Made by a program: the position numbers and the translations under genes. Of a DNA stretch of 64,000 bases, positions 34,489 to 42,339 are shown in pieces. This stretch comes from Dehalococcoidia bacterium (GTDB taxonomy: Bacteria; Chloroflexota; Dehalococcoidia; Bin125): NCBI GenBank assembly GCA_022828105.1, contig JAJEJC010000005.1:434001-498000 (forward strand), given 5' to 3'. Under the pieces are notes generated by a model. That model was not told the origin of the DNA. It was given only the letters and a program-made list of their open reading frames with translations, and searched no databases. The first letter of the stretch is position 1. Each line of letters opens with the position of its first letter.

Positions 34489-35960
34489 AGTTCGATGCAG
34501 CCCTGACACAAGAAGCAGATACAACAGCTAGAAATCACCTTCTCCAACACTTCGCCCGCGGCGACCAGCAAGAAGATCTGTGCTTTGCACTTTGGCGACC
34601 CTCTACCGGCCAAGAGCGGCAGACCGCGTTAGTCGATGAGATCATTCTGCCGCTCGAAGGAGAACGTCTCCTTCATGGCAACGCGAGTTTCCAACCGGAC
34701 TTCATCGCCCGGTCCATAGCCCACGCACGCAGCAAGGGCGCAGGCCTAGCATTCATGCACAGCCACCCGGGACACGGCTGGCAAGGGATGAGTAAGCCTG
34801 ATGTCGAAGCTGAACGGGACATTCTGGCTTATCCAGCGCAAGCAACTGGTCATCCGCTCCTCGGGCTTACGACAGGAAGCGACGGCACCTGGAGTGCTCG
34901 CCTTTGGAACAGAGCCAATAGCGGGATGAGCAGAACCTGGTGTGAAAAGACTCGCATCATCGGGGCCGATCGCTTTAACATTCACTTCAACGACGAACTC
35001 CTTCCACCACCTCGGCGCCGCGACACTCTTCGCCGCACATATGACACCTGGGGCCTCGAAACCCAAAACATGCTAAGCCGTCTGAAGATAGGAATCGTCG
35101 GGCTCGGTAGCGTTGGAAGCGTCGTCGCGGAAATTACTGCACGCGTTGGCGTAAGACAAATCACGCTGATAGATCCCGACCAAATCGAAGAACACAATCT
35201 AGATCGCCTCCTTAACGCAGCACCTTCCGACCTCGGCAGGCCAAAGGTTGAACTGGCCGCTGAAGCCATTCAGCGCCACTCCACGGCAGACCACGTCACT
35301 ATCACTGCTCTGAACAACTCGATAGGAGAAACCCTCGCCTACGAAAGCGCCCTGGACTGCGATGTCATCTTCTCGTGTGTAGATCGTCCTTTGGCACGTG
35401 ACGTGCTCAACTACATCGCCACAGCCCATCTGATACCTGTCATCGACGGAGGCATTTCTATTGAACTCGACCAGAGGCGACAGAGATTCTTCTCATCTCA
35501 CTGGCGAGCACACATGGTAACTCCCTACAACCAATGCTTGCGGTGCAGCGGCCAGTACAGCTCCAGTACGGTGGTCACTGAACTAGATGGTTCGCTGGAT
35601 GACCCTTCCTACGTCCGAGATCTACCCCCCGAAGCGGTGACTGGCAATCAAAACGTCTTCCCCTTCGCAGTGAGCATTGCGTCTATGCAGTTCAACTTGC
35701 TGCTGCGCTACCTCCTCTCTTATGAGTGGTGGCCACCCATCAGTCGCTTCGAGCATCAATTCATTACCGGCGAGACTTCGACCGCAGACACCCGATGTCA
35801 GCCGCACTGCTCTTTTCAAGGAAGGCGAGCCCTTGGCAACTCGGAACGTCCATTCTATTTGCAGCCGCCCACGCCTGAACCGCCTACACCGCCTCACACG
35901 TCGCGAGTGACCAGCTTGCTCACATTTGTCGATAAGATATGGAAGAAGGTGTCACGCTAA
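34485..35960 (+). CDS. JAB deubiquitinase-E1 activating enzyme fusion
   Basis: About 491 residues, starting at a GTG with GGAGGG four bases upstream; an ATG at 34473 is an alternative. The N-terminal JAB/JAMM domain (about 1-145) has Glu30, His92 and His94 in MHSHP, Ser103 and Asp106: a complete zinc-peptidase set. The E1/ThiF domain (about 185-445) has nucleotide loop GLGSVG (206-211), Asp230, Asn238, Arg241, Lys254 and Asp300. Cys351/Cys354 and Cys438/Cys442 form a probable zinc site. One chain would thus both activate the Ubl and cut its precursor or conjugates. Base composition is lower than flanking genes (33 of 60 at 35281-35340). Confidence 0.88.
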   Translation: MKFDAALTQEADTTARNHLLQHFARGDQQEDLCFALWRPSTGQERQTALVDEIILPLEGERLLHGNASFQPDFIARSIAHARSKGAGLAFMHSHPGHGWQGMSKPDVEAERDILAYPAQATGHPLLGLTTGSDGTWSARLWNRANSGMSRTWCEKTRIIGADRFNIHFNDELLPPPRRRDTLRRTYDTWGLETQNMLSRLKIGIVGLGSVGSVVAEITARVGVRQITLIDPDQIEEHNLDRLLNAAPSDLGRPKVELAAEAIQRHSTADHVTITALNNSIGETLAYESALDCDVIFSCVDRPLARDVLNYIATAHLIPVIDGGISIELDQRRQRFFSSHWRAHMVTPYNQCLRCSGQYSSSTVVTELDGSLDDPSYVRDLPPEAVTGNQNVFPFAVSIASMQFNLLLRYLLSYEWWPPISRFEHQFITGETSTADTRCQPHCSFQGRRALGNSERPFYLQPPTPEPPTPPHTSRVTSLLTFVDKIWKKVSR

Positions 35961-36906
35961 CACCTTCTAGCCCATGCTTCTTTAGCAACAGCCGAAGAGA
36001 CCGAATCAGTTCATCGACGTCCGGTGCTACATGGTTCATTGATGGGCCTAGTGTGATAGACGCATCTGAAGTGCTCAAGTGGGTGTGTAGATCAAGTTCC
36101 TTCGTTGTGCAATAGTGACGGACCCTGGATGGAAACACTGCACTTCCTCTCGCATCGAACCTGACTTCCTCGTCGTCAACGTCCTTATCGGCGATGATGT
36201 AGCGACACTCCTGCTCGTAGCCGTACGGCTTATCCTTGTATAGATATCTTACGGCGTCTAGGGCCTCCCAAAAGGCCTCGGATACGGAGCGACCCGCCTC
36301 CGTGTGGACCTTGGCCAATGGATCAAGCACCTCGACTATAGGCAGAAGTGCATCTCGTGTGGCCGCCACTGCGTCCTCGCCGTACAAGACGCTTCTCAGG
36401 TTAGGTGGTGGCTTGACAAGTTCTAGCGAACACCCTGCCCCCTCTTTGCCATAGGTCCGCCAGTAAGTGAGGTTATCTTGAGGCGAATCGTCATTGAGTG
36501 TTGCGATGAAGGACGCTGTGTAGGCATAGGACTTCGCTGAGAACGAGGACGGGTGCGCATCGTCTATCCAGTTGTAGTTGTCGGGAAACTGAAGTGCGTT
36601 GGTCAGGTACTTACCCTCTAACGGATCATTTGATTGATTGGCATCATAAAGCCGAATCCTGCCCTGGTCTTGTTCAAACATGGAGACGATGTTGGAGAGG
36701 CTAGTGTAATGTATGAATCGCTCTGGATACGGATCCGGACGATGAAGGGACAGGACGATGTCGCTCAGAATGTCTCTCAGTGGAGGAAGTACCATTCCAT
36801 AAATGAATGACGAGAGTGCAACTGAGTCACCATGTCCTCGGTAAGATTCCTGCGCTGCATCCACCAGTCTTCGGAGATCGGCAATCGCTTGGTCAGTGTT
36901 GGGCAT
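35920..36906 (-). CDS. DUF2971 domain protein
   Basis: A 328-residue protein. The DUF2971 pattern is clear: FIHYTSLSNIVSMFEQDQGRIRLYD (split here over residues 64-88), NDPLEG, ASFIATLNDD, LTYWRTYGKEGAGCSLEL, and later YGYEQECRYI. DUF2971 proteins are widespread, often in accessory or defence-rich loci, with no firm biochemical role. It is convergent with the E1 gene and their 3' ends overlap by 41 bases, so they share an island. G+C is low (26 of 60 at 36601-36660), among the lowest in the window. It might be an effector or target of the Ubl system, but that is only inferred from position. Confidence 0.75.
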   Translation of the reverse strand: MPNTDQAIADLRRLVDAAQESYRGHGDSVALSSFIYGMVLPPLRDILSDIVLSLHRPDPYPERFIHYTSLSNIVSMFEQDQGRIRLYDANQSNDPLEGKYLTNALQFPDNYNWIDDAHPSSFSAKSYAYTASFIATLNDDSPQDNLTYWRTYGKEGAGCSLELVKPPPNLRSVLYGEDAVAATRDALLPIVEVLDPLAKVHTEAGRSVSEAFWEALDAVRYLYKDKPYGYEQECRYIIADKDVDDEEVRFDARGSAVFPSRVRHYCTTKELDLHTHLSTSDASITLGPSMNHVAPDVDELIRSLRLLLKKHGLEGVSVTPSSISYRQM

Positions 36907-36935
36907 TGAGGATCGGCTCCCTACTGTCTGTTAAC

Positions 36936-37742
36936 TCACGCATCGCGGAACACGGGGCGGCGTTTTTCCATGAAGGCGGTGCGGCCTTCTTTGTAGTCCT
37001 GACTGGCGAAGCAGGCCTGGACGAGGCGGTTGACTTCGTCCATGTCCCGCTGGTCGGGGTCTTTGGGGATTTCCTGGATGGCGTGGCGGATGGCGCGGAT
37101 GGTCATGGGAGCGTTCTGGGCGATGGTCGCGGCGAGTTCGTGGACGGTGGGTTCGAGCTCGTCGCGGGTGGTGACGCGGTTGATCAGGTTCCAGCGCGCG
37201 GCGTCGGCGGCGGGGAAGCGCTTGCCGGTGAGCAGGATTTCCTGGGCGGCGGCGAAGCCGACGAGGTCGACGAGGGTCTTGACGCCGGCGTAGCCGTAGC
37301 CGAGGCCGAGGCGCGCGGCGGGGACGCCGAACTGGGAGTCGTCGGAGGCGATGCGCAGGTCGGCGCGCAGCGCGGTGAGCAGTCCGCCGCCCATGCAGAA
37401 GCCCTGGATCATGGCGATGATCGGCTTGTCGAGCTCGCCGTAGGCGCGGCCGGCAGCGGCGCCGATGCGGTCGTACTTGGCGATCGTCTCGGGGTTGGAG
37501 CGCTGGGCCTCGAACTCGGAGATGTCGGCGCCGGAGACAAAGGCGCGGTCGCCGGCGCCCTTCATCACGACGACACGCACGTCGGGGTCGTCGCGGAAGG
37601 TGTGCATGATGGTGGGGATGGCGGCGTTCATGGCGACGCCCATGGCGTTGAGCTTCTCAGGGTTGTTGAAGACCATCCAGCCGATGCCGTCCTCGGACCA
37701 GGCGAGCATCTTGTCGGTGTCGAGGGGGATGTGGTGCTTCAT
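36936..37742 (-). CDS. Enoyl-CoA hydratase/isomerase family protein lacking both catalytic Glu
   Basis: A 268-residue crotonase: IGWMVFNNPEKLNAMGVAM, the oxyanion block FVSGADISEF and GFCMGGGLLTALRADLRIA. Both catalytic Glu of hydratases are replaced (GGGLL for GGGxE, and VPAARLG for xPExxLG). The CoA-binding and oxyanion-hole parts are intact, so another CoA-thioester reaction is likely. Located next to a CoA-transferase gene, 151 bases downstream of it, with a repeat between. Confidence 0.85.
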   Translation of the reverse strand: MKHHIPLDTDKMLAWSEDGIGWMVFNNPEKLNAMGVAMNAAIPTIMHTFRDDPDVRVVVMKGAGDRAFVSGADISEFEAQRSNPETIAKYDRIGAAAGRAYGELDKPIIAMIQGFCMGGGLLTALRADLRIASDDSQFGVPAARLGLGYGYAGVKTLVDLVGFAAAQEILLTGKRFPAADAARWNLINRVTTRDELEPTVHELAATIAQNAPMTIRAIRHAIQEIPKDPDQRDMDEVNRLVQACFASQDYKEGRTAFMEKRRPVFRDA

Positions 37743-37797
37743 TGCAGACTCCAGCGGTTAGGCGGTTTGGGTAGAGAGTAGACGGTGCTTGGGAGTG

Positions 37798-37850
37798 CCC
37801 CCCTCTGTCCCTACGGGACATCTCCCCCCGCTTGCGCGGGGGGAGAGGGG
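37798..37850 (+). repeat. Double-hairpin repeat, copy 5
   Basis: Stem TGTCCC-TAC-GGGACA and stem CTCCCCCCGC-TT-GCGCGGGGGGAG. Followed by a second partial copy at about 37865-37889. Located just past the 3' end of the CoA-transferase gene on the minus strand. Confidence 0.85.
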
Positions 37851-37893
37851 AAAGAGGCGACGGCGTCTCCCCGGCAAGCGGGGGGAGATGGGA

Positions 37894-39081
37894 TCAGACG
37901 ACGCCGCGGGTGTGGAGGTCGGCGATGGCGGTGGGGCTGTAACCGAGGTTTGTGAGGACTTCGTCGGTGTGTTGGCCGAGGGCTGGGGTGCCGAGGCGCA
38001 TCTTCTCGGGTTGGGGCGTGCGCGCCATGTTGATCGGTTGTCCGACGACGGTGATCTCGCCGCGCTCGGGGTGCGGCGCCTGTCGGGCGATACCGAGGTG
38101 CCGGACCTGCTCGTCCTCGAAGGTGCCGGGGATGTCGTAGATCGGTCCGCAGGGCACGCCGGCCTCGTTGAGCCGCTGGATCCATTGCTCGGAGGTCTTG
38201 GCGCGGGTGCGCCGGTTGATCTGCTCGTTGAGCTCGACGCGGTTCTTCGAGCGTCGGGATGAAGTGACGAAGTCGGGATGGTCGATCAACTCTTCGGCCT
38301 CGATGGCGCGGCAGAGCCGGGCGTACATGTCGCCACCCGAGGCGGCGATGTTGATATGTCCGTCTGAGGTCTCGTAGACGCCGGTCGGCATCAGCGTCGG
38401 ATGGTCGTTGCCGGCCTGGGGCGGGACCTCGCCGTCGATCGTCCAGCGGGTGACCTGGAGGTCGAGCATGGCGATCTGCGCTTCGAGCAGCGAGGTGTGG
38501 ACCCACTGTCCCTCGCCGGAGCGCTCGCGCTCGAGCAGGGCGATGAGGATCGCCTGGGCGAGGAAGCCTCCCGCGGTGAGATCGGCGATCGGGATGCCGA
38601 CGCGGACGGGTCCGGAGCCGGGCAGTCCGTTGACGGACATGATGCCGCCGAGTCCCTGGGCGATCTGGTCGACGCCGGGGCGCCAGGCGTAGGGTCCGTC
38701 CTGGCCGAAGCCGGAGATGCTGCCGTAGACGATGCGCGGGTTGCGCGCACGGCAGGCGTCGTAGTCGATGCCCAGCCGGCGCTTGACGTCGGCGCGGTAG
38801 TTCTCAACAACGACATCGGCGCGCTCGACGAGGGTGAGGAAGATCTCGACCGCCTCGGGCTCCTTGAGGTTGAGCGTGAGCGAGCGCTTGTTGCGGTGCA
38901 GGTTGAGGAAGTCGGAGGACTCACGTCCGCCGGTGACGCCCTCGGCCTGCCCGGGAACCTCGGGCTGCTCGACCTTGAGCACATCCGCCCCCCAGTCGCC
39001 AAGCTGCCGCGTCGCAGTAGGCCCAGCCCGCGCCCGGGTCAGGTCGAGGACGAAGAGGTGGTCAAGCGGGAGGTAGGTCAT
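37894..39081 (-). CDS. CaiB/BaiF family (class III) CoA-transferase
   Basis: A 395-residue CoA-transferase. Typical parts: LFVLDLTRARAGPTATRQLG, GADVLKVEQPEVPG, NKRSLTLNLKEPEA, ISGFGQDGPYAWRPGVD and IADLTAGGFLAQAI with Asp167 as the expected nucleophile. Its sequence is closer to canonical formyl-CoA or succinyl-CoA transferases than the paralogue at 28.6 kb. It is followed on the same strand by a crotonase and preceded by a small gene whose stop is six bases away, a likely catabolic operon. Confidence 0.92.
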   Translation of the reverse strand: MTYLPLDHLFVLDLTRARAGPTATRQLGDWGADVLKVEQPEVPGQAEGVTGGRESSDFLNLHRNKRSLTLNLKEPEAVEIFLTLVERADVVVENYRADVKRRLGIDYDACRARNPRIVYGSISGFGQDGPYAWRPGVDQIAQGLGGIMSVNGLPGSGPVRVGIPIADLTAGGFLAQAILIALLERERSGEGQWVHTSLLEAQIAMLDLQVTRWTIDGEVPPQAGNDHPTLMPTGVYETSDGHINIAASGGDMYARLCRAIEAEELIDHPDFVTSSRRSKNRVELNEQINRRTRAKTSEQWIQRLNEAGVPCGPIYDIPGTFEDEQVRHLGIARQAPHPERGEITVVGQPINMARTPQPEKMRLGTPALGQHTDEVLTNLGYSPTAIADLHTRGVV

Positions 39082-39087
39082 GGTTGG

Positions 39088-39678
39088 TCAGGCGGGAACT
39101 GCGATGGGGGCGGTGAGTTCGGCTGCGTAGCGCTCGTCGACGTCGTTGCTGAGCAGGCCCTGGGCGGTCCAGTGCTGGAGACGCTCGGCGATGCGGGCGT
39201 TGGCTTCGAGCCGGATGCTGGCGGCGGCGTTGCGGATGTCGAGGGCCTCGGGCAGCGGTTGGTCGATGCCCTGCTTCGTGCGCTCATGCATGGCTCGGTG
39301 CTCGTCAATCACGTCGAGTGGGTGGAACTCGGCGTCGGGCTCGGCGCTGGTCGCCCAGAGCGTGTAGAGGGCGTTGTGGTTCCAGCTGCAGGCCTCGCAG
39401 CGCCATTGCTCGAAGACGCTAAAGGCGCGGTGCGCACCGTGTTGAGCGGAGCGCTCGATGCGCAGTGCGAGCTCGACGATTTCTCCGGCGAAGGGGTCGT
39501 GTTCGCCGGAACCCGAGCACCCGTGGGACTTCCAGACGAGGCCGTGCGAGGTGTAGAGCAGGGCCATCAGTCGGTGCAGGCGGTCGAGGTCGGGCCTCGG
39601 CGCGCGCCACTGGTCTTCGACGTCTTCGTGGATACGTCGGAGATAGCGGAGTTCGTTGAGCGATTCCTGGCTTCTCAT
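39088..39678 (-). CDS. Hypothetical protein in the CoA-transferase operon
   Basis: A 196-residue helical protein rich in His, Trp and Arg, with a central CSGSGEHDPF and WRCEACSWNHNALY containing a CxxC pair, possibly a small metal or redox site. No family is recognised. It lies between a crotonase gene (19 bases upstream) and a CoA-transferase gene (6 bases downstream), so a role in the same acyl-CoA pathway is plausible but unproven. Confidence 0.6.
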   Translation of the reverse strand: MRSQESLNELRYLRRIHEDVEDQWRAPRPDLDRLHRLMALLYTSHGLVWKSHGCSGSGEHDPFAGEIVELALRIERSAQHGAHRAFSVFEQWRCEACSWNHNALYTLWATSAEPDAEFHPLDVIDEHRAMHERTKQGIDQPLPEALDIRNAAASIRLEANARIAERLQHWTAQGLLSNDVDERYAAELTAPIAVPA

Positions 39679-39697
39679 GGATCGGTTCCTGTCTCGA

Positions 39698-40486
39698 TCA
39701 CTCGCCCTTGAATTCGGGTTGGCGGCCTTCGGCGAAGGCGCGGGGGCCTTCCTTGGAGTCGGCGGTCTGGCCGACGATCCAGCGCAGGGAGCCTCCGAAG
39801 CGGTTGGCCTGGGCGAGGGTCATGTCCCCCTGGGCGTTGATCAGTTCTTTCATCGCGCGGACGGCGATCGGGGCGTAGCCGGCGACCTGGGCGGCCATCT
39901 CCTGGGCCGTGGGAAGCAGTTCCTCTTGGGGGACGAGTCGGGAGATGAGGCCCCACTGCAGCGCTTCCTCCATGCTCAGGCGGCGGCCGAGGTAGAGCAT
40001 CTCGTTGGCGTAGGCCTGGGGGATGGCGCGGGGCAGGCGCATGGGTCCACCGGCGAGGGGGAAGAAGCCGAGCGTGATCTCGGGCAGGCCGAGGCGGGCG
40101 CGGGCGTTCTCTGCGCCGATGCGCATGTCGCAGACGAGCGCGATCTCGAAGCCGCCGCCCAGCGCGTGGCCGTTGATCGCGGCGATCAGCGGCTTCTTGG
40201 CGTCGAACTCGTCGAAACGGTCGCCGGGGTTGGCGGGGAAGTGCCCGGCAGGACCGGCCGAGGCGGCGGGTCCGTCGCCCTGGGTCAGGTCGGCGCCGGC
40301 GCAGAACGCGCGGTCGCCCGCGCCGGTGATCACGGCCGAGCGGATCTCGTCGTTATTGCGGACCTCGATCAACGACTCGATCAGTTGCGAGCCGAGCGCG
40401 CTGTTGATCGTGTTCATCTTGTCGGGGCGGTTGAGCGTGATCGTGGCGACTCGTTCGGACACATCGAACAGGACTTCATCGGCCAT
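39698..40486 (-). CDS. Enoyl-CoA hydratase with both catalytic Glu
   Basis: A 262-residue crotonase with all standard elements: VATITLNRPDKMNTINSAL, the oxyanion block FCAGADLTQG, GHALGGGFEIALVCDMRI with the first catalytic Glu and LPEITLGFFPLAGG with the second. It is the only one of three crotonases in the window with the full hydratase pair, so true hydration of enoyl-CoA in fatty or aromatic acid degradation is likely. The start at 40486 follows the conserved N-terminus. Confidence 0.9.
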   Translation of the reverse strand: MADEVLFDVSERVATITLNRPDKMNTINSALGSQLIESLIEVRNNDEIRSAVITGAGDRAFCAGADLTQGDGPAASAGPAGHFPANPGDRFDEFDAKKPLIAAINGHALGGGFEIALVCDMRIGAENARARLGLPEITLGFFPLAGGPMRLPRAIPQAYANEMLYLGRRLSMEEALQWGLISRLVPQEELLPTAQEMAAQVAGYAPIAVRAMKELINAQGDMTLAQANRFGGSLRWIVGQTADSKEGPRAFAEGRQPEFKGE

Positions 40487-40602
40487 CTTGGGTGACTCCT
40501 CGCAGCATTGCGGCCTGGGTTGATCCATGCGGAGCAGACGAGGGCAGGATAGGGCCAGCGCACGTATCATCTAGCCGAACGCCGAGCGGGAGAGGATTGG
40601 GC

Positions 40603-40815
40603 ATGGCTGACAGACCACTGGACGCGCTGGCGGCGCTGGCCGAGTCGCTCGGCGCGGAGGCTGCAGAGGAGGACCTGGAGCGCGCGCTGCCGATCGTGAC
40701 GCGGACGCTCAAGAATGCGCTGAGCGAGGAGCCGTTGCCCGACCTGGGTGAGACGGAGCCGGCCTTCGGACTGCGGTGCGACGTCGGGGATCTGCGCGGT
40801 GGAGCGGAGGACTGA
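40603..40815 (+). CDS. Small AtzG-like (GatC-type) subunit of an amidase
   Basis: A 70-residue acidic protein directly before an amidase-signature gene. Its helical start and ETEPAFGLR tail resemble AtzG (DUF4089), the small partner that stabilises the AtzE amidase in cyanuric acid degradation, and the related GatC. The one-base gap to the amidase start supports a two-subunit complex. Short length makes the family call tentative. Confidence 0.6.
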   Translation: MADRPLDALAALAESLGAEAAEEDLERALPIVTRTLKNALSEEPLPDLGETEPAFGLRCDVGDLRGGAED

Positions 40816-40816
40816 G

Positions 40817-42199
40817 ATGGATCATCGCGAGCCACATGAACTCTCCATTGTCGAAGCCGGCGCGGCGTTGCGCGACGGCTCGCTGACCGCGACCGCCTTG
40901 ACGGAATCGGTGCTGTCGCAGGTGGAAGCGACCGAGCCGCTGCTCAACGCGTACATCACGGTGACCGCCGAGCTGGCGCGCGAGCAGGCGTCGGCTGCGG
41001 ACGATGCGCTGCGCGACGGGCGCGATCTGGGTCCGCTGCACGGGATTCCCGTGGCGCTCAAGGATTTGGTCGATACGGCGGGCATTCCAACGACCGGCGG
41101 CGGCGGATTCCTGCGCGACCGGATTCCCGACGCGGACGCGGTCGTCTACACCAAGCTCAAGCAAGCCGGCGCGGTGATGCCCGGCAAGCTCAACCTGCAC
41201 GAGTTCGCCTTTGGCACGACCAGCCGGAATCCGCACTATGGCGTGGTCTGCAATCCGTGGGATGTGACCCGGACCCCGGGCGGGAGCAGCGGCGGTTCGG
41301 GCGCGTCGGTGGCCGTGGGATCGTCGCTTGGGGCGCTCGGCTCCGACACGGGCGGCAGCATCCGGATTCCGGCCAGCCTGTGCGGCGTGACCGGTCTGAT
41401 GGGGACCTACGGCCGGGTCTCGCGACGGGGCGTGTTGCCGCTCTCCTGGACGCTGGATCACGTCGGTCCGCTGACCAAGACGGTCGAGGACGCGGGACTG
41501 GTGCTCAACGCGATCGCCGGATACGACGCCGAAGATCCGGGCAGCGCCGACGTGCCGGCCGGCGATTGCACCGAGACGTTGGTCGAGGGCGTGGACGGGA
41601 TTCGGATCGGGATTCCGCGCAAGATGCTCTGGCAGGGCTGCGAGGAGGACGTGGTCGAGCACTGCGAGATCGCGGTCGACCACCTGCGCAGCATGGGCGC
41701 GACCGTGACCGAAGTCGAGATGCCGCTGCAGGAAGGGCGGCCTCGCGGTTTGACGATCATCGCCGAGGCGGCCGCCTATCACGCCAGGTGGCTGAAGGAG
41801 CGGCGCGACGAGTACGGCGACATCCTGGAACGGGTCGAGGCGGGGCTTGCCGTCTCGGCGGTCGAGTACATCAACGACCAGCGCCTGCGGCGCAAGTTCA
41901 TCGACGAGACGGTTGAGGTGTTGCAGGACGTGGACGTGCTGATCTCGCCAACCTGCTCGCGGACGGCGCCGCTGATCGAGGACGGCGATCCGACGGCCGA
42001 GTTGGCGCGGTTGACCGCTCCGTACGACGTGACCGGCATTCCGGCCATCTCGATTCCCTGCGGCTACGACCGCAACGGCATGCCGATCGGCCTGATGATC
42101 GGCGGCCGGCACTTCGACGAGGCAACGGTCTGCCGCGTGGCGCATGCGTATGAACAGTCGACGGACTGGATCATGCAGCGTCCCGAGCTGGAGTTGTAG
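40817..42199 (+). CDS. Amidase-signature hydrolase (AtzE/GatA-like)
   Basis: A 460-residue amidase with the Ser-cisSer-Lys triad visible: Lys82 in VALKDLVD, cis-Ser157 in GGSSGG and nucleophile Ser181 in DTGGSIRIPA. The spacing of 24 between the two Ser is standard. Substrate could be a biuret-like or aliphatic amide; GatA of the tRNA amidotransferase is less likely since gatB is absent and the small subunit is AtzG-like. Ends before a double-hairpin repeat. Confidence 0.88.
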   Translation: MDHREPHELSIVEAGAALRDGSLTATALTESVLSQVEATEPLLNAYITVTAELAREQASAADDALRDGRDLGPLHGIPVALKDLVDTAGIPTTGGGGFLRDRIPDADAVVYTKLKQAGAVMPGKLNLHEFAFGTTSRNPHYGVVCNPWDVTRTPGGSSGGSGASVAVGSSLGALGSDTGGSIRIPASLCGVTGLMGTYGRVSRRGVLPLSWTLDHVGPLTKTVEDAGLVLNAIAGYDAEDPGSADVPAGDCTETLVEGVDGIRIGIPRKMLWQGCEEDVVEHCEIAVDHLRSMGATVTEVEMPLQEGRPRGLTIIAEAAAYHARWLKERRDEYGDILERVEAGLAVSAVEYINDQRLRRKFIDETVEVLQDVDVLISPTCSRTAPLIEDGDPTAELARLTAPYDVTGIPAISIPCGYDRNGMPIGLMIGGRHFDEATVCRVAHAYEQSTDWIMQRPELEL

Positions 42200-42263
42200 G
42201 GGATTCTCCGATCCCCACCCGAAGGGCTGGCGAGGGATTGCCAGCTACCGACTGATCGGAGTG

Positions 42264-42309
42264 CCCCCCTCTGCCTACGGCATCTCCCCCCGCTTGCGCG
42301 GGGGGAGAG
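42264..42309 (+). repeat. Double-hairpin repeat, copy 6
   Basis: First stem TGCC-TAC-GGCA, second stem CTCCCCCCGC-TT-GCGCGGGGGGAG. Lies between the convergent amidase and alpha/beta-hydrolase genes, about 30 bases past the latter's 3' end. Confidence 0.85.
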
Positions 42310-42339
42310 GGGACAAGGGGGCTGCCCGTGTGGGTGCAA

